From assembly GCF_007993035.1 (NCBI RefSeq), contig NZ_VOOS01000004.1, positions 310,001-374,000 on the forward strand: 64,000 bases of DNA. The letters are read 5' to 3'. Position 1 is the first letter of the stretch. Every line of letters begins with the position of its first letter. The translations under genes and the position numbers were made by a program. Below the pieces are notes generated by a model, which did not search any database, was not told the origin of the DNA, and saw only the letters and a program-made list of their open reading frames with translations. The DNA is from Vicingus serpentipes. Lineage in GTDB: Bacteria; Bacteroidota; Bacteroidia; Flavobacteriales_E; Vicingaceae. Below, piece by piece: positions 46,460 through 56,200 of this stretch.

Positions 46460-49087
46460 TTATTTTATACCTAAAATTTGTTTTAATCTCGGATTAGTTT
46501 CGGTTTCTTTAACTTTATTAATAATTGTCATTAATTGTTTTTGTTGTTTTTCAGCGATTTCAATTTTTGTATTTAAATCAACTGCTTCTTGCGAATCGGG
46601 TTTTAAAGTTTTTAAATCTGTTTTATAATCGATTATCTGTTGAACATATTTATTTTCAAGTTCTGCAACAGCATTAATTCCTGTCATTCTCATCCACCAA
46701 GCTTCCTCTTTAATCGAAACTTCCTCTAATAAAGGCAAAGCTTCCTCAATCACGTTGTCAGGCTGTTTTTGTAAATAATTACCATAAGATGAAATAAAGT
46801 TGTATTTACCAAATCCATTAAGTTGAGGATATTTTTCGATAAAAAATTTATTTTGCTCTGGACCGCCATGTTTTTCATATACAGTAGCTACAGCATTTAT
46901 TAGTGAAACGTTTGTTTCCTTTTCATACTTTTTCGCATAAGTTAAAGCGTCTTCCTTGCTTGAATAGGCTAATGCATTTAATGATTTACCAGCGATGTAA
47001 TAAGAATCTTCTTCAACTCCTTTTTTTACAATTTCTATAGTAGCAGCATCATCAGAAAAATGTTTAGCTAATACACCTATTGCATCTCCTTTAACCCTAG
47101 TATTTTCTTCTATATTAATTAAAGCAATAAGTTTAGCTTTCACTTCATCAGGACTGGTTTTAATAGCATTGTCTAAACTTCTTATAGCAGTTCTACGAAT
47201 GTGTTCAAATTTATCACCTACAGCATCAATAATTATTTTTGTAGCGAAAGGTTCATTTACTTCGGCTAACTTTTTTATTGCTTCATACCTATCTAAATAT
47301 TTTGGAGCATTTGCATACATATAAACCCACTCTTCGTTAGTATGGCTATCAACTTTTTCACACAATAGCATTTTATCTCCGTCAACATTTACTAAATCAG
47401 GTTTAGAGCTCATTTCGTAAGAGAATACATTTAAAGCTTTATCAATAACCACCTCTTTGCGTTCAACTTTTCCTTCAACATAAATATCTATAGCAATAGG
47501 TAATTTATATAGCGGTGTAGTGTTAAAGTTTTGCTCTTGATTAATGTATATATTTTGAATTTTTAGTGAATCGTTATATTCATAATTTATATTTAACATT
47601 GGATGTCCGCTCGCATAAAACCATTGATTAAAAAACCAGTTTAAATCTTCTCCAGAAACATCTTCACATGCAATTCTAAGTTCGTGCATTTCTACATCAG
47701 TAAATTGGTGTTTGTTTAAGTAGTATTTTAATGATTCAAAAAAAGCATCGTCACCCAAGTAGTTTCTGAGCATATGTAATATTCTTCCTCCTTTTTGGTA
47801 TGAGTGAGCATCAAACATATCTTCTCTTGCTTCAAAATCAAACCTAATCATATCTACTTGCTTATCTTGAGCTTCTTGTAAGTATGACGACAGGTCATTT
47901 CTTAAGCCGTAGTCTGCTTTATCTAAGCCATATTTATATTCGTTCCATAAATACTCGCCATAAGTAGCAAACGATTCGTTTAAAGGAAGGTTTGACCATG
48001 ACTCGCAAGTAACTAAATCGCCAAACCAATGGTGAAATAACTCATGCGCAATAACATCTTCTCCTGCGCTTCCATCTATTAGCTCTCTTTTTGTTTGTTG
48101 TACAAATTCACCATGAATAACCGCTGTGGTATTTTCCATTGCTCCAGAAACGTAATCACGAACAACAATTTGGCTGTATTTTTTCCAAGGATAAGTTACG
48201 CCTAACCTTTTTGAATAAAACTCTAACATTTCGGTAGTTAAGCCAAAAATATCATTAGCGTATGGCGCGTAATCTTTCTCTAAATAATAATCTACATCAA
48301 TTCCATTCCAAGTTTCTTTTGTAACTGAAAACTCTCCAATAGCCATCATAAACAAATACGGAGCATGTGGTTGATCCATTTCCCAATAATCTGTTCTTGT
48401 TCCATCTGCATTAATGGTTTGAAGATTCAAAATTCCGTTAGAAAGGGTTTTATATTTATCTTCAACAGTTATTGCAATTTCTCCAGTACATCTTTCGTTT
48501 GGAGAATCAATAGTTGGAAACCAAGCAGAATTTGATTGCGTTTCTCCTTGTGTCCAAATTTGTTGAGGTTTATCTTTTTCTTCTCCTCTAGGATTAATAA
48601 AATACAATCCTTTATCTGAAGAGATAGCATCACTTCCACCTAATGTTAATTCATCAGGCTTAGCGGTATAATCAACGAATAACTTTAAAGTGTCATTTCG
48701 TGTATATTCTTTATCTAGGTCAACAATTAACATTAACCCATCATAATTGTATTTTAAATCAATATTTTCTTCTCCAACTAATTGTACTTTATTAATATCA
48801 AAGCCACGTGCGTTTAAGGCTAATGTATTATTAGCATGAAAATAAGGCTTTAACGTAAGCTCAGCTTTTCCATATAAATAAGCTTTTTCCCAATTAAATT
48901 TTACATCTAGCTTAGTGTGTAACAAATCAAAAAGTTTAGTATTTGATGCTTGGTAAACAGCTCGTTCAGGAAGTTTGTTTGGATCATTAATTTCAATTAC
49001 CTGCTCTGGTAAATTAATAGTTTCGGTAGGTTTACAACCAAATATAAATAACATTGCCGAGGCAATTAATAGTGCTTTGTTAGTCAT
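46460..49087 (-). CDS. M1 family zinc aminopeptidase, lipoprotein
   Basis: An 875-residue lipoprotein (FIFGC, Cys18) with the gluzincin aminopeptidase layout. An N-terminal beta domain leads to the substrate-anchoring GAMEN motif in YVSGAMENTTAVIHG. The zinc site HELFHHWFG (H348, E349, H352) follows, with the third ligand Glu371 in NLPLNESFATYGEY. The C-terminal half (about 590-875) is alpha-helical with HEAT-like repeats (VKAKLIALINIEENTRVKGDAIGVLAKH is in this region). It removes N-terminal amino acids from peptides in the periplasm or on the surface. It is monocistronic. The 158 bases upstream (49088-49245), shared with the divergent SpoIIE gene F, show no clear TAnnTTTG. Confidence 0.93.
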   Translation of the reverse strand: MTNKALLIASAMLFIFGCKPTETINLPEQVIEINDPNKLPERAVYQASNTKLFDLLHTKLDVKFNWEKAYLYGKAELTLKPYFHANNTLALNARGFDINKVQLVGEENIDLKYNYDGLMLIVDLDKEYTRNDTLKLFVDYTAKPDELTLGGSDAISSDKGLYFINPRGEEKDKPQQIWTQGETQSNSAWFPTIDSPNERCTGEIAITVEDKYKTLSNGILNLQTINADGTRTDYWEMDQPHAPYLFMMAIGEFSVTKETWNGIDVDYYLEKDYAPYANDIFGLTTEMLEFYSKRLGVTYPWKKYSQIVVRDYVSGAMENTTAVIHGEFVQQTKRELIDGSAGEDVIAHELFHHWFGDLVTCESWSNLPLNESFATYGEYLWNEYKYGLDKADYGLRNDLSSYLQEAQDKQVDMIRFDFEAREDMFDAHSYQKGGRILHMLRNYLGDDAFFESLKYYLNKHQFTDVEMHELRIACEDVSGEDLNWFFNQWFYASGHPMLNINYEYNDSLKIQNIYINQEQNFNTTPLYKLPIAIDIYVEGKVERKEVVIDKALNVFSYEMSSKPDLVNVDGDKMLLCEKVDSHTNEEWVYMYANAPKYLDRYEAIKKLAEVNEPFATKIIIDAVGDKFEHIRRTAIRSLDNAIKTSPDEVKAKLIALINIEENTRVKGDAIGVLAKHFSDDAATIEIVKKGVEEDSYYIAGKSLNALAYSSKEDALTYAKKYEKETNVSLINAVATVYEKHGGPEQNKFFIEKYPQLNGFGKYNFISSYGNYLQKQPDNVIEEALPLLEEVSIKEEAWWMRMTGINAVAELENKYVQQIIDYKTDLKTLKPDSQEAVDLNTKIEIAEKQQKQLMTIINKVKETETNPRLKQILGIK

Positions 49088-49245
49088 GATGTTCTTTAGT
49101 TAGTTTTATAGCCGACAAAGATGCTTAATTAATTGCTTATTTTCAACCAAATAATGATGAGTGGAAATATTGATTGAAGAAGTTGGTATTGAGTTGGTTA
49201 AACTCATCAATAATTTGTATTATTGAATAGCTGAAATGTAAACAG

Positions 49246-51522
49246 ATGTTGAAATACCTTCTTTTTCTTACAACAACTTTTATTACTACTCTTTTGTTGG
49301 GTTCTACTAACGATAGTTTGCAACAAGTTATTCAATCAAACGCTCACGATACGGTTAAGATATTGGTTTTTGAGCAATTAGCTGCTAACCACCGAAAAAA
49401 TAATGAAGATTCTGCGTTTTATTATAATCAAAAAGCGATTGATTTAGCTAAGAAAATTTCTAATCAAAAAGAAACTGCTGAAGCTTATCGAGAATATGCA
49501 TTAACAGCTCAAGCAGTTGGAAAATATCCATTAGCTGTTGAATATTATACTAAAGCACAAAAAACTCATGAAAAACGAAAGAATAAAAATGGCGTTGCAG
49601 AAGGATATAACGATATTGGAATCGCTTATTATTATGCCGGTGAATATGAAAAAGCGCGAGAAAATTTTGAAAAATCAGGAGAAATAAAAATTCAAATTGG
49701 AGATAGTATTGGTGCTGGACAATCGTTTAACAATACAGGAATTATGCATGACATTGCAGGAAATCCAACTGAGGCAATTAAGTTATATTTAAGAGCGATT
49801 GAAATTTATGAAAATCTAAAAGATACCAATATGGCCATTGGAACAATGGCTAACATTGGACTTATATATATCGGACAAAAAAACTATACTGAAGCATTAA
49901 AAGTTTATACAAAACAGAAAAAATTAGCCAAGGCAATAAAAGCTAAAAAGCATTATGGAATAGCTCTTACTAGTGAAGGTACTGCATATGATTATTTAGA
50001 AAAATATGATGAAGCTCGCAAACATTTTTTTGAAGCGTTAGATATTTTTTTAGAACTAGGAGATAAACCATTAATTGCTCAGTGTTATAATAATATAAGT
50101 GTTAATTACGAACTAACTAATAATGATGATAAGGCACTTGAATATGCTTTGAAAGCAATTAAAATTAAAACTGAAATTGGAAGTTTTGGTAAAATTGCTG
50201 TATCGCAAATTGCAGCCGCTAAAATTTATAACAAAAGAGGTGAATATAACAAAGCATTAAACTTATACCAAGAAGCATTAACTAATGCTGAAAATACTGG
50301 GTATATGGATTATGTGATTAAATCGCATAAAGGATTGTCAATGGCTTACGAAAAACTTAAAAAGTTTGAAAAAGCATATTATCATCAATCGCAATATATA
50401 ACATTGGCGGATAGTGTTACCAATAAAGAAAACACAGAATTAATTAATGAGTTAGAGAAAAAATACCAAAGTGAACGTAAAGAGCAAGAAATAGAATTGC
50501 TAAATAAAACCAATGCAATTAAAGATATTGAGCTTGAAAAAGCCGGTGAAGAATCGAAGCGTAAATCCATTCAATTATTTGGGTCGTTAGGAGTTGGGAT
50601 TATTTTACTTGGGTTTTTAATTTTTGTTTATCGAGTAAATCAACAACGGAAAAGAAATAATGTGTTGTTAACCCAAAAGAATAAAGAAATAACACACCAA
50701 AAAGAAATTGTAGAAGAGCAGCATCAAGAAATTACAGACAGTATAAATTACGCAAAACGAATACAAACAGCGCTCTTAACAAGCGATGAATATTGGAATC
50801 AAATATCATCAGAACATTTTGTGTTGCTAAAACCCAAAGATGTGGTGAGTGGCGATTTCTTTTGGGCTTTTCATACCGAAACTAACTTAGCCATTTGGGT
50901 GGCTGCCGACTGTACTGGGCATGGTGTTCCTGGTGCGTTTATGAGCATGTTGGGCATTAGCTTTTTTAATGAGATTGTTGTGGAAAACAACATCACTCAA
51001 CCTTCAATAATTTTAAATAAGTTGCGTGATAAAATTATAAAAGCATTAGAGCAAAAAGGTATAGATACTCAACAAAAAGATGGGATGGATTTAGCGTTGT
51101 GCGTATGGGATAAAAACACCAACAAACTAACTTTTGCTGGTGCAAATAACCCAGTTTGGATTATTAGAAAAGCAACGGATCAAAATGAAGATACATTAAT
51201 TATAGACGGTTACGAATTGATAGAACACAAAGCCGACAAACAACCAGTAGGATTATATTCTGGAGAGCTAAAACCATTTACAGAAAGAGAAATAGAACTT
51301 CAAAATGGAGATAGTATTTATACCTTTAGCGATGGTTATGCCGACCAGTTTGGAGGTGAAAAAGGAAAGAAATTCAAACTTAAATCATTAAAACAATTGT
51401 TGCTATCAGTACAAGGTAAAAACATGGAAGATCAAAAACAGATCTTAGATAAGATGTTTGAGGATTGGAAAGGTAACCTAGAACAGATTGATGATGTGTG
51501 TGTAATAGGTGTGAAGGTTTGA
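49246..51522 (+). CDS. TPR sensor - transmembrane - SpoIIE/PP2C phosphatase (array 2, gene F)
   Basis: A 758-residue protein opening the second array from ATG 49246. Signal peptide (about 1-20); about eight periplasmic TPRs (about 45-390, YNDIGIAYYYAGEYEKARENF type); a stalk (EKKYQSERKEQEIELLNK); a membrane helix (about 444-463); a coiled coil; and SpoIIE (about 515-758). The output differs from most of the set. It has LKPKDVVSGDFFW like gene D, AADCTGHGVPGAFMSMLG, and a longer loop before the ADKQPVG motif. The acidic metal sites (GDFFW, DCTGHG, DGMD, SDGYADQFGG, QIDDV) are complete. It looks like an older, non-homogenised member. Its stop overlaps the TTG start of gene G. Confidence 0.9.
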   Translation: MLKYLLFLTTTFITTLLLGSTNDSLQQVIQSNAHDTVKILVFEQLAANHRKNNEDSAFYYNQKAIDLAKKISNQKETAEAYREYALTAQAVGKYPLAVEYYTKAQKTHEKRKNKNGVAEGYNDIGIAYYYAGEYEKARENFEKSGEIKIQIGDSIGAGQSFNNTGIMHDIAGNPTEAIKLYLRAIEIYENLKDTNMAIGTMANIGLIYIGQKNYTEALKVYTKQKKLAKAIKAKKHYGIALTSEGTAYDYLEKYDEARKHFFEALDIFLELGDKPLIAQCYNNISVNYELTNNDDKALEYALKAIKIKTEIGSFGKIAVSQIAAAKIYNKRGEYNKALNLYQEALTNAENTGYMDYVIKSHKGLSMAYEKLKKFEKAYYHQSQYITLADSVTNKENTELINELEKKYQSERKEQEIELLNKTNAIKDIELEKAGEESKRKSIQLFGSLGVGIILLGFLIFVYRVNQQRKRNNVLLTQKNKEITHQKEIVEEQHQEITDSINYAKRIQTALLTSDEYWNQISSEHFVLLKPKDVVSGDFFWAFHTETNLAIWVAADCTGHGVPGAFMSMLGISFFNEIVVENNITQPSIILNKLRDKIIKALEQKGIDTQQKDGMDLALCVWDKNTNKLTFAGANNPVWIIRKATDQNEDTLIIDGYELIEHKADKQPVGLYSGELKPFTEREIELQNGDSIYTFSDGYADQFGGEKGKKFKLKSLKQLLLSVQGKNMEDQKQILDKMFEDWKGNLEQIDDVCVIGVKV

Positions 51523-53705
51523 GAAGTTTAATTTACATATTATTTTTTTTGTTACCTATTATTGGGTTAGGGCAAGACTATGCTGATAAAAACTATTATT
51601 TAGTAGATAGTTTAGACTTAACTCAATTGTCTGAAGAAGATAAACAGTTAATAGTAGAAAGTTTAAAAATATTTCATTTAGCGAATGACGACACAAGCAA
51701 AGTGTATGCCTTAAGTAATATCTGCGAAAATATGAGCCATGATGATTGGAGTAAATACCAATTCTATCAATATCAAATAATAAAAGAGGGATTAAAGAAA
51801 AATAATTCATTAGAAGTAAATGATAAACTGACAGCATCATTGTCTGGAGCTTTAAATAACCTTGGAATTATATATGAAATAAAAGGAGATGTAAAAAAAG
51901 CAATAAACTGTTATAAGAAAAGTATTTCTATTGATAAAAAAAGGAATGATAAAAAAGGAGTTGCTTTTACATTAAATAATTTGGGGTTTGTTTATGATAA
52001 ACAGGGGGACATACCAAAAGCGCTTGAAATTTATCATCAAAGTTTAAAATTTCTTGAGGAAAACAAAGACAAGTATGGCATGGGTGTCACTCTAAATAAC
52101 ATAGGGCTTATATATAAATATCAAGGAGATAGTTCAAAAGCTTTAGAGTATTTAAATAGGAGTTTAAAACTTAGAGAAGAACTTGGAGATAAAAGTGAGA
52201 TGGCAAATGCCTTAAATAATATAGGACTAGTTTATGGGGTTAGTGATAAAGCGTTAGAAATTCATAAAAAAAGTTTACAATTACGACAAGAAGCAGGAGA
52301 TAAATATGGGAGTGCGTTTTCTTATATTAACATTGGCAATATTTATTTATTACAAGGGGAAGCATTAAAGGCAATTGATTTTTTTCAGAAAAGTTTAGAC
52401 TTGAGAAAAGAAATTGGAGATAAATCAGGAATTGCTATTTCATTAAGTCATATCGGAAGAGCAAATTTAGCATTAGGAAACACTAATGAAGCAAAAATTA
52501 ATCTAGAGAATAGTTTAAAAATAGCACAAGAACTAGGATATCCTACTGAAATACAATCTGCTTCTGAATTGTTAAGTAAAGTTTATGAAGAAAAATCGGA
52601 ATATTCTAAATCTTTAAAAATGTATAAATTATTTATACAGATGAGGGATAGTTTAAACAATGAAGAAAGCCAAAAAGCTACAGCGAAACAACAAGCAAAA
52701 TACGAATATGAAAAACAAAAGGTTTTGGATGATGCTAAACATGATAAGCAATTAGCCATAGAAAAAGAGGCGAAAGCAAAACAAAAAATAATAACATATA
52801 GCATTGCATTAGGTCTTTTTTTAGTTGGCATATTCTTGTTGGTGGTATTTAATCGATTAAAAGTTACGCGTAAACAAAAAGGGATAATTGAGAAGCAAAA
52901 AGCAGAAGTAGAGTTAGCTCATTCAGAACTTGAAGAAAAGAACCAAGAAATAATGGATTCTATCACCTATGCCAAGCGCATCCAAAATGCAATTTTACCC
53001 CCACTTAAAGTGGTTAAAGAGTATTTACAAGATAGTTTTATCCTTTATAAACCAAAAGACATAGTAGCAGGAGATTTTTATTGGCTAGAGTCGGTATCAC
53101 CGACAGGCAATAAAAAAGATACCGCTATACTTTTTGCTGCTGCAGATTGTACTGGTCATGGCGTGCCAGGAGCAATGGTAAGTGTGGTGTGTAATAATGG
53201 GTTAAACCGAAGTGTGCGTGAATATGGTTTGACAGACCCCGGAAAAATTTTAAATAAAACTCGAGAAATAGTAATTGCAGAGTTCGAGAAAAGTGAAGAT
53301 GAGGTAAAAGACGGAATGGATATCGCTTTATGTAGTTTAGAAGGGAGTACATTAAAATATGCAGGAGCTAATAACCCACTTTGGATAATTAGAAATGGAG
53401 AAATAATAGAAACAAAAGCCGATAAGCAACCAATAGGAAAGTTTGATGAGTTGTTACCTTATACTACTCACATCTTTGAACTACAAAAAGGAGATAGTAT
53501 TTACATCTTCTCTGATGGATATGTTGACCAATTTGGAGGAGAAAAAGGTAAAAAATTTAAAGCAAAAGCATTTAGAGAATTGTTACTTTCTATCCAAAAT
53601 GAACCAATGGAAGAACAAAAAACAATTATAGACGAGAACTTTGAAAACTGGCGAGGTAACTTAGAGCAAATTGATGATGTTTGTGTAATTGGAGTGAAAA
53701 TATGA
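51519..53705 (+). CDS. TPR sensor - transmembrane - SpoIIE/PP2C phosphatase (array 2, gene G)
   Basis: A 728-residue paralogue. I start it at TTG 51519, in the TTGA overlap with F; the longer in-frame form would lie inside gene F without a signal peptide. The signal peptide is followed by YADKNYYLVDS (shared with H and gene D), about seven TPRs (about 105-370), a stalk, a membrane helix (about 424-446), a coiled coil and SpoIIE (about 500-728). The TPR run contains one short repeat (VYGVSDKALEIHKKS), as if about six residues were lost. The output carries the PTGNKKDTAI insertion seen only in gene C of array 1, 45.7 kb away, with an exact 32-base match (53106-53137). It overlaps H by four bases. 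Confidence 0.9.
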   Translation: MRSLIYILFFLLPIIGLGQDYADKNYYLVDSLDLTQLSEEDKQLIVESLKIFHLANDDTSKVYALSNICENMSHDDWSKYQFYQYQIIKEGLKKNNSLEVNDKLTASLSGALNNLGIIYEIKGDVKKAINCYKKSISIDKKRNDKKGVAFTLNNLGFVYDKQGDIPKALEIYHQSLKFLEENKDKYGMGVTLNNIGLIYKYQGDSSKALEYLNRSLKLREELGDKSEMANALNNIGLVYGVSDKALEIHKKSLQLRQEAGDKYGSAFSYINIGNIYLLQGEALKAIDFFQKSLDLRKEIGDKSGIAISLSHIGRANLALGNTNEAKINLENSLKIAQELGYPTEIQSASELLSKVYEEKSEYSKSLKMYKLFIQMRDSLNNEESQKATAKQQAKYEYEKQKVLDDAKHDKQLAIEKEAKAKQKIITYSIALGLFLVGIFLLVVFNRLKVTRKQKGIIEKQKAEVELAHSELEEKNQEIMDSITYAKRIQNAILPPLKVVKEYLQDSFILYKPKDIVAGDFYWLESVSPTGNKKDTAILFAAADCTGHGVPGAMVSVVCNNGLNRSVREYGLTDPGKILNKTREIVIAEFEKSEDEVKDGMDIALCSLEGSTLKYAGANNPLWIIRNGEIIETKADKQPIGKFDELLPYTTHIFELQKGDSIYIFSDGYVDQFGGEKGKKFKAKAFRELLLSIQNEPMEEQKTIIDENFENWRGNLEQIDDVCVIGVKI

Positions 53706-55987
53706 GGTGTTTAATATATATATCATTTTTCTTATTGCCACTAATTGGGGCTTCTCAAGACTATGCTGATAAAAACTATTATTTAGTAGATAGTATAGAT
53801 TTAAAAGGGTTAACAGCCCCTGACAGAATACTGCTTGATAGTTGTTTAGTATTATTTCATAAATCAAATCAGGACACCTCTAAAGTAATTGCACTTAATG
53901 GTATTTGTGAAAATATGGTCAGCGCTTACTGGGTTAAATATCAATTTTATCAATATCAGCTAATTAATAAAGCAATTAAAAAACAGCCTCAGGATAAAAG
54001 GTTAAAAAAGTCATTAGCAAATGCACTAAATAATCTTGGACTAATATATAGAGATGAAGGCGATATAGAGAAAGCTTTAGATTATTATACACAAAGCCTA
54101 AAATTGTTAGAGGTCACTAATGATAAACATGGGCTAGCAGATTGTTTAAATAATATAGGGTTTTTGTATAAAAATAAAGGAGAGTTGAATAATGCACTCG
54201 ATTATTATAAAAGAAGTTTAAAGATTAGAACTGAACTTAATGAAAAAGAAGGGATAGCATTAAGTTTAAACAATATTGGCCTTTTGTATTTAAATCAAGG
54301 TTTAATTAAAGAAGCTCTAAATTATAGTTTAAAAAGTTTAAAAATAAGAGAAGAAATTGGGGATAAAAATGGTATAGCACAAAGTTTAAATAATATTGGA
54401 ATGTTATATAATAATCAAGGCTCGATTGAAGAAGCTTTAAATTACTATAGCCAAAGTTTAAAATTATATGAAGAGTTAGGTGATAAAAAAGGAATAGCGT
54501 TTAGTTTAAATAATGTTGGATTCATTTTATATAATATGGGGCTTAATGATAAAGCTAAAGAGTGCTATGAAAAAAGCTTGAAACTAAGAAAGGAGTTGGG
54601 GAATAAACAAGGTATAGCTGAAAGTTTAAATAATATAGGATACATCTATATTGAAAGTGACTCTAATGATTTAGCACTGAGGTACTTTGAACAAAGTTTA
54701 ATCCTTCAAAAAGAATCTGAAAATAAGAAAGGAATTTCAAACACACTTAACAATATTGGTTATATATATTTTCTTAATAATAACTTGAATAAGGCACTTA
54801 ATTACTCTAAAAAAAGTTTAGAAATTGCTAATCAAATTGGGTTTCCTGAAAGCATTAAAAACGCAGCAAATAATTTAAGCCAGATTTATCAAAAGCAAGG
54901 TAATTATAAGGAGGCTTTTAATATGAAAAATTTACAAATTCAAATGCGAGATAGTATTAATAATGATGAAAATCAAAAGGCTACGTTACTTCAGCATGCT
55001 AAATATGAATATGAAAAACAAAAAGCTTTAGATGATGCCGAGCATGAGAAAACTTTAGCAATAGAAAAAGAATCGAAAGCAAAACAAAAAATTATTATTT
55101 ATTCAATTGCTTTCGGATTACTTTTAGTAGCTATATTTTTAATATTTGTAATCAATCGATTGCAGGTTACTCGTAAACAAAAAGAGTTAATTGAAATCCA
55201 GAAAAAAGAAGTAGAAAGCGCCCATCATGAATTAGAGGATAAAAATCAAGAAATAACAGATAGTATTCGTTACGCAAAAAGAATTCAGTCGGCTATTTTG
55301 CCTTCTAATAAAACCATAAAAGAGTATTTACCAGATAGTTTTATTTTATATAAACCAAAAGATATTGTTGCAGGAGATTTTTATTGGATGGAGCACAAGG
55401 AAGGCAGAGTGCTTTTTGCAGCCGCCGACTGCACCGGTCATGGAGTACCCGGAGCAATGGTAAGTGTAGTGTGTAATAATGGGTTAAATAGAAGCGTTCG
55501 TGAATATGGATTGAAAGACCCTGGAGAAATACTTAATAAAACTCGAGAAATAGTAATTGCTGAGTTTGAAAAAAGTGAAGAAGAAGTAAAAGACGGAATG
55601 GATATAGCTCTTTGTTCATTAGAAGGCAATACTTTAAAGTACGCAGGAGCCAATAATCCTTTATGGATAATTAGAAATGGGGAAATAATAGAAACAAAAG
55701 CCGATAAGCAACCAATAGGAAAGTTTGATGAGTTGTTACCTTATACTACTCACACCTTTGAATTACAAAAAGGAGATACCATTTACATTTTCTCTGATGG
55801 TTATGTAGATCAATTTGGAGGAGAAAAAGGGAAAAAGTTTAAAACAGCTAATTTCAAAAAACTGTTACTTACCATCCAAAACGAATCAATAGAGAAGCAA
55901 AAACAATTAATTAACGAATCATTCGAAACCTGGAAAGGTAATTTAGAACAAATTGATGATGTTTGTGTAATTGGAGTTAAAATTTAA
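53702..55987 (+). CDS. TPR sensor - transmembrane - SpoIIE/PP2C phosphatase (array 2, gene H)
   Basis: A 761-residue paralogue starting at the ATG that overlaps G's stop (ATGA). Signal peptide; YADKNYYLVDS block; about nine very regular 40-residue TPRs (about 100-430, consensus AxSLNNIGxLYxNQGxxxxALNYYxxSLKI); a stalk; a membrane helix (about 464-486); a coiled coil; and SpoIIE (about 540-761) of the common type (KPKDIVAGDFYW, AADCTGHGVPGAMVS, SDGYVDQFGG). The repeats are more alike than in any other member, which points to recent internal repeat expansion. It ends array 2, one base from the stop of a small convergent lipoprotein gene. Confidence 0.9.
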   Translation: MRCLIYISFFLLPLIGASQDYADKNYYLVDSIDLKGLTAPDRILLDSCLVLFHKSNQDTSKVIALNGICENMVSAYWVKYQFYQYQLINKAIKKQPQDKRLKKSLANALNNLGLIYRDEGDIEKALDYYTQSLKLLEVTNDKHGLADCLNNIGFLYKNKGELNNALDYYKRSLKIRTELNEKEGIALSLNNIGLLYLNQGLIKEALNYSLKSLKIREEIGDKNGIAQSLNNIGMLYNNQGSIEEALNYYSQSLKLYEELGDKKGIAFSLNNVGFILYNMGLNDKAKECYEKSLKLRKELGNKQGIAESLNNIGYIYIESDSNDLALRYFEQSLILQKESENKKGISNTLNNIGYIYFLNNNLNKALNYSKKSLEIANQIGFPESIKNAANNLSQIYQKQGNYKEAFNMKNLQIQMRDSINNDENQKATLLQHAKYEYEKQKALDDAEHEKTLAIEKESKAKQKIIIYSIAFGLLLVAIFLIFVINRLQVTRKQKELIEIQKKEVESAHHELEDKNQEITDSIRYAKRIQSAILPSNKTIKEYLPDSFILYKPKDIVAGDFYWMEHKEGRVLFAAADCTGHGVPGAMVSVVCNNGLNRSVREYGLKDPGEILNKTREIVIAEFEKSEEEVKDGMDIALCSLEGNTLKYAGANNPLWIIRNGEIIETKADKQPIGKFDELLPYTTHTFELQKGDTIYIFSDGYVDQFGGEKGKKFKTANFKKLLLTIQNESIEKQKQLINESFETWKGNLEQIDDVCVIGVKI

Positions 55988-55988
55988 T

Positions 55989-56165
55989 TTACTCCGTTGG
56001 ATACGTTAAACTTTTAAGGTTGGTAGGCTTTTTTGGCGAAGTCTCAGTTGGCTTAACTGTTTCTTCATTAGTAGTATTATCAGTTGATGATGTTGTTGTA
56101 GATGAAGTTTTACAACTTACTAACGTAAACATTAATACACCTGCGAATATTGATAATTTTTTCAT
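55989..56165 (-). CDS. Small lipoprotein, 58 residues
   Basis: ATG at 56165, stop at 55989. The N-terminus is a lipoprotein signal (MKKLSIFAGVLMFTLVSC, Cys18). The mature 41 residues are low-complexity: a Thr/Ser run, then acidic and Pro/Lys-rich (ETVKPTETSPKKP). No fold is expected, so it resembles a lipid-anchored tether or a small envelope lipoprotein. It converges with gene H, the stops one base apart, and lies 35 bases downstream of the LolC/E-like permease on the same strand, with which it may be co-transcribed. Its strand is opposite to a slightly longer but implausible frame at 56020. Confidence 0.75.
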   Translation of the reverse strand: MKKLSIFAGVLMFTLVSCKTSSTTTSSTDNTTNEETVKPTETSPKKPTNLKSLTYPTE

Positions 56166-56200
56166 GATTATTATTTTTAAAATTCAAAAATACGATTGTT

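Noticed and set aside
49190-49206. TGAGTT-GGTTA-AACTCA hairpin upstream of gene F
   Set aside because: A six-base AT-rich stem without a T-tract or a second copy; chance is likely in this composition.
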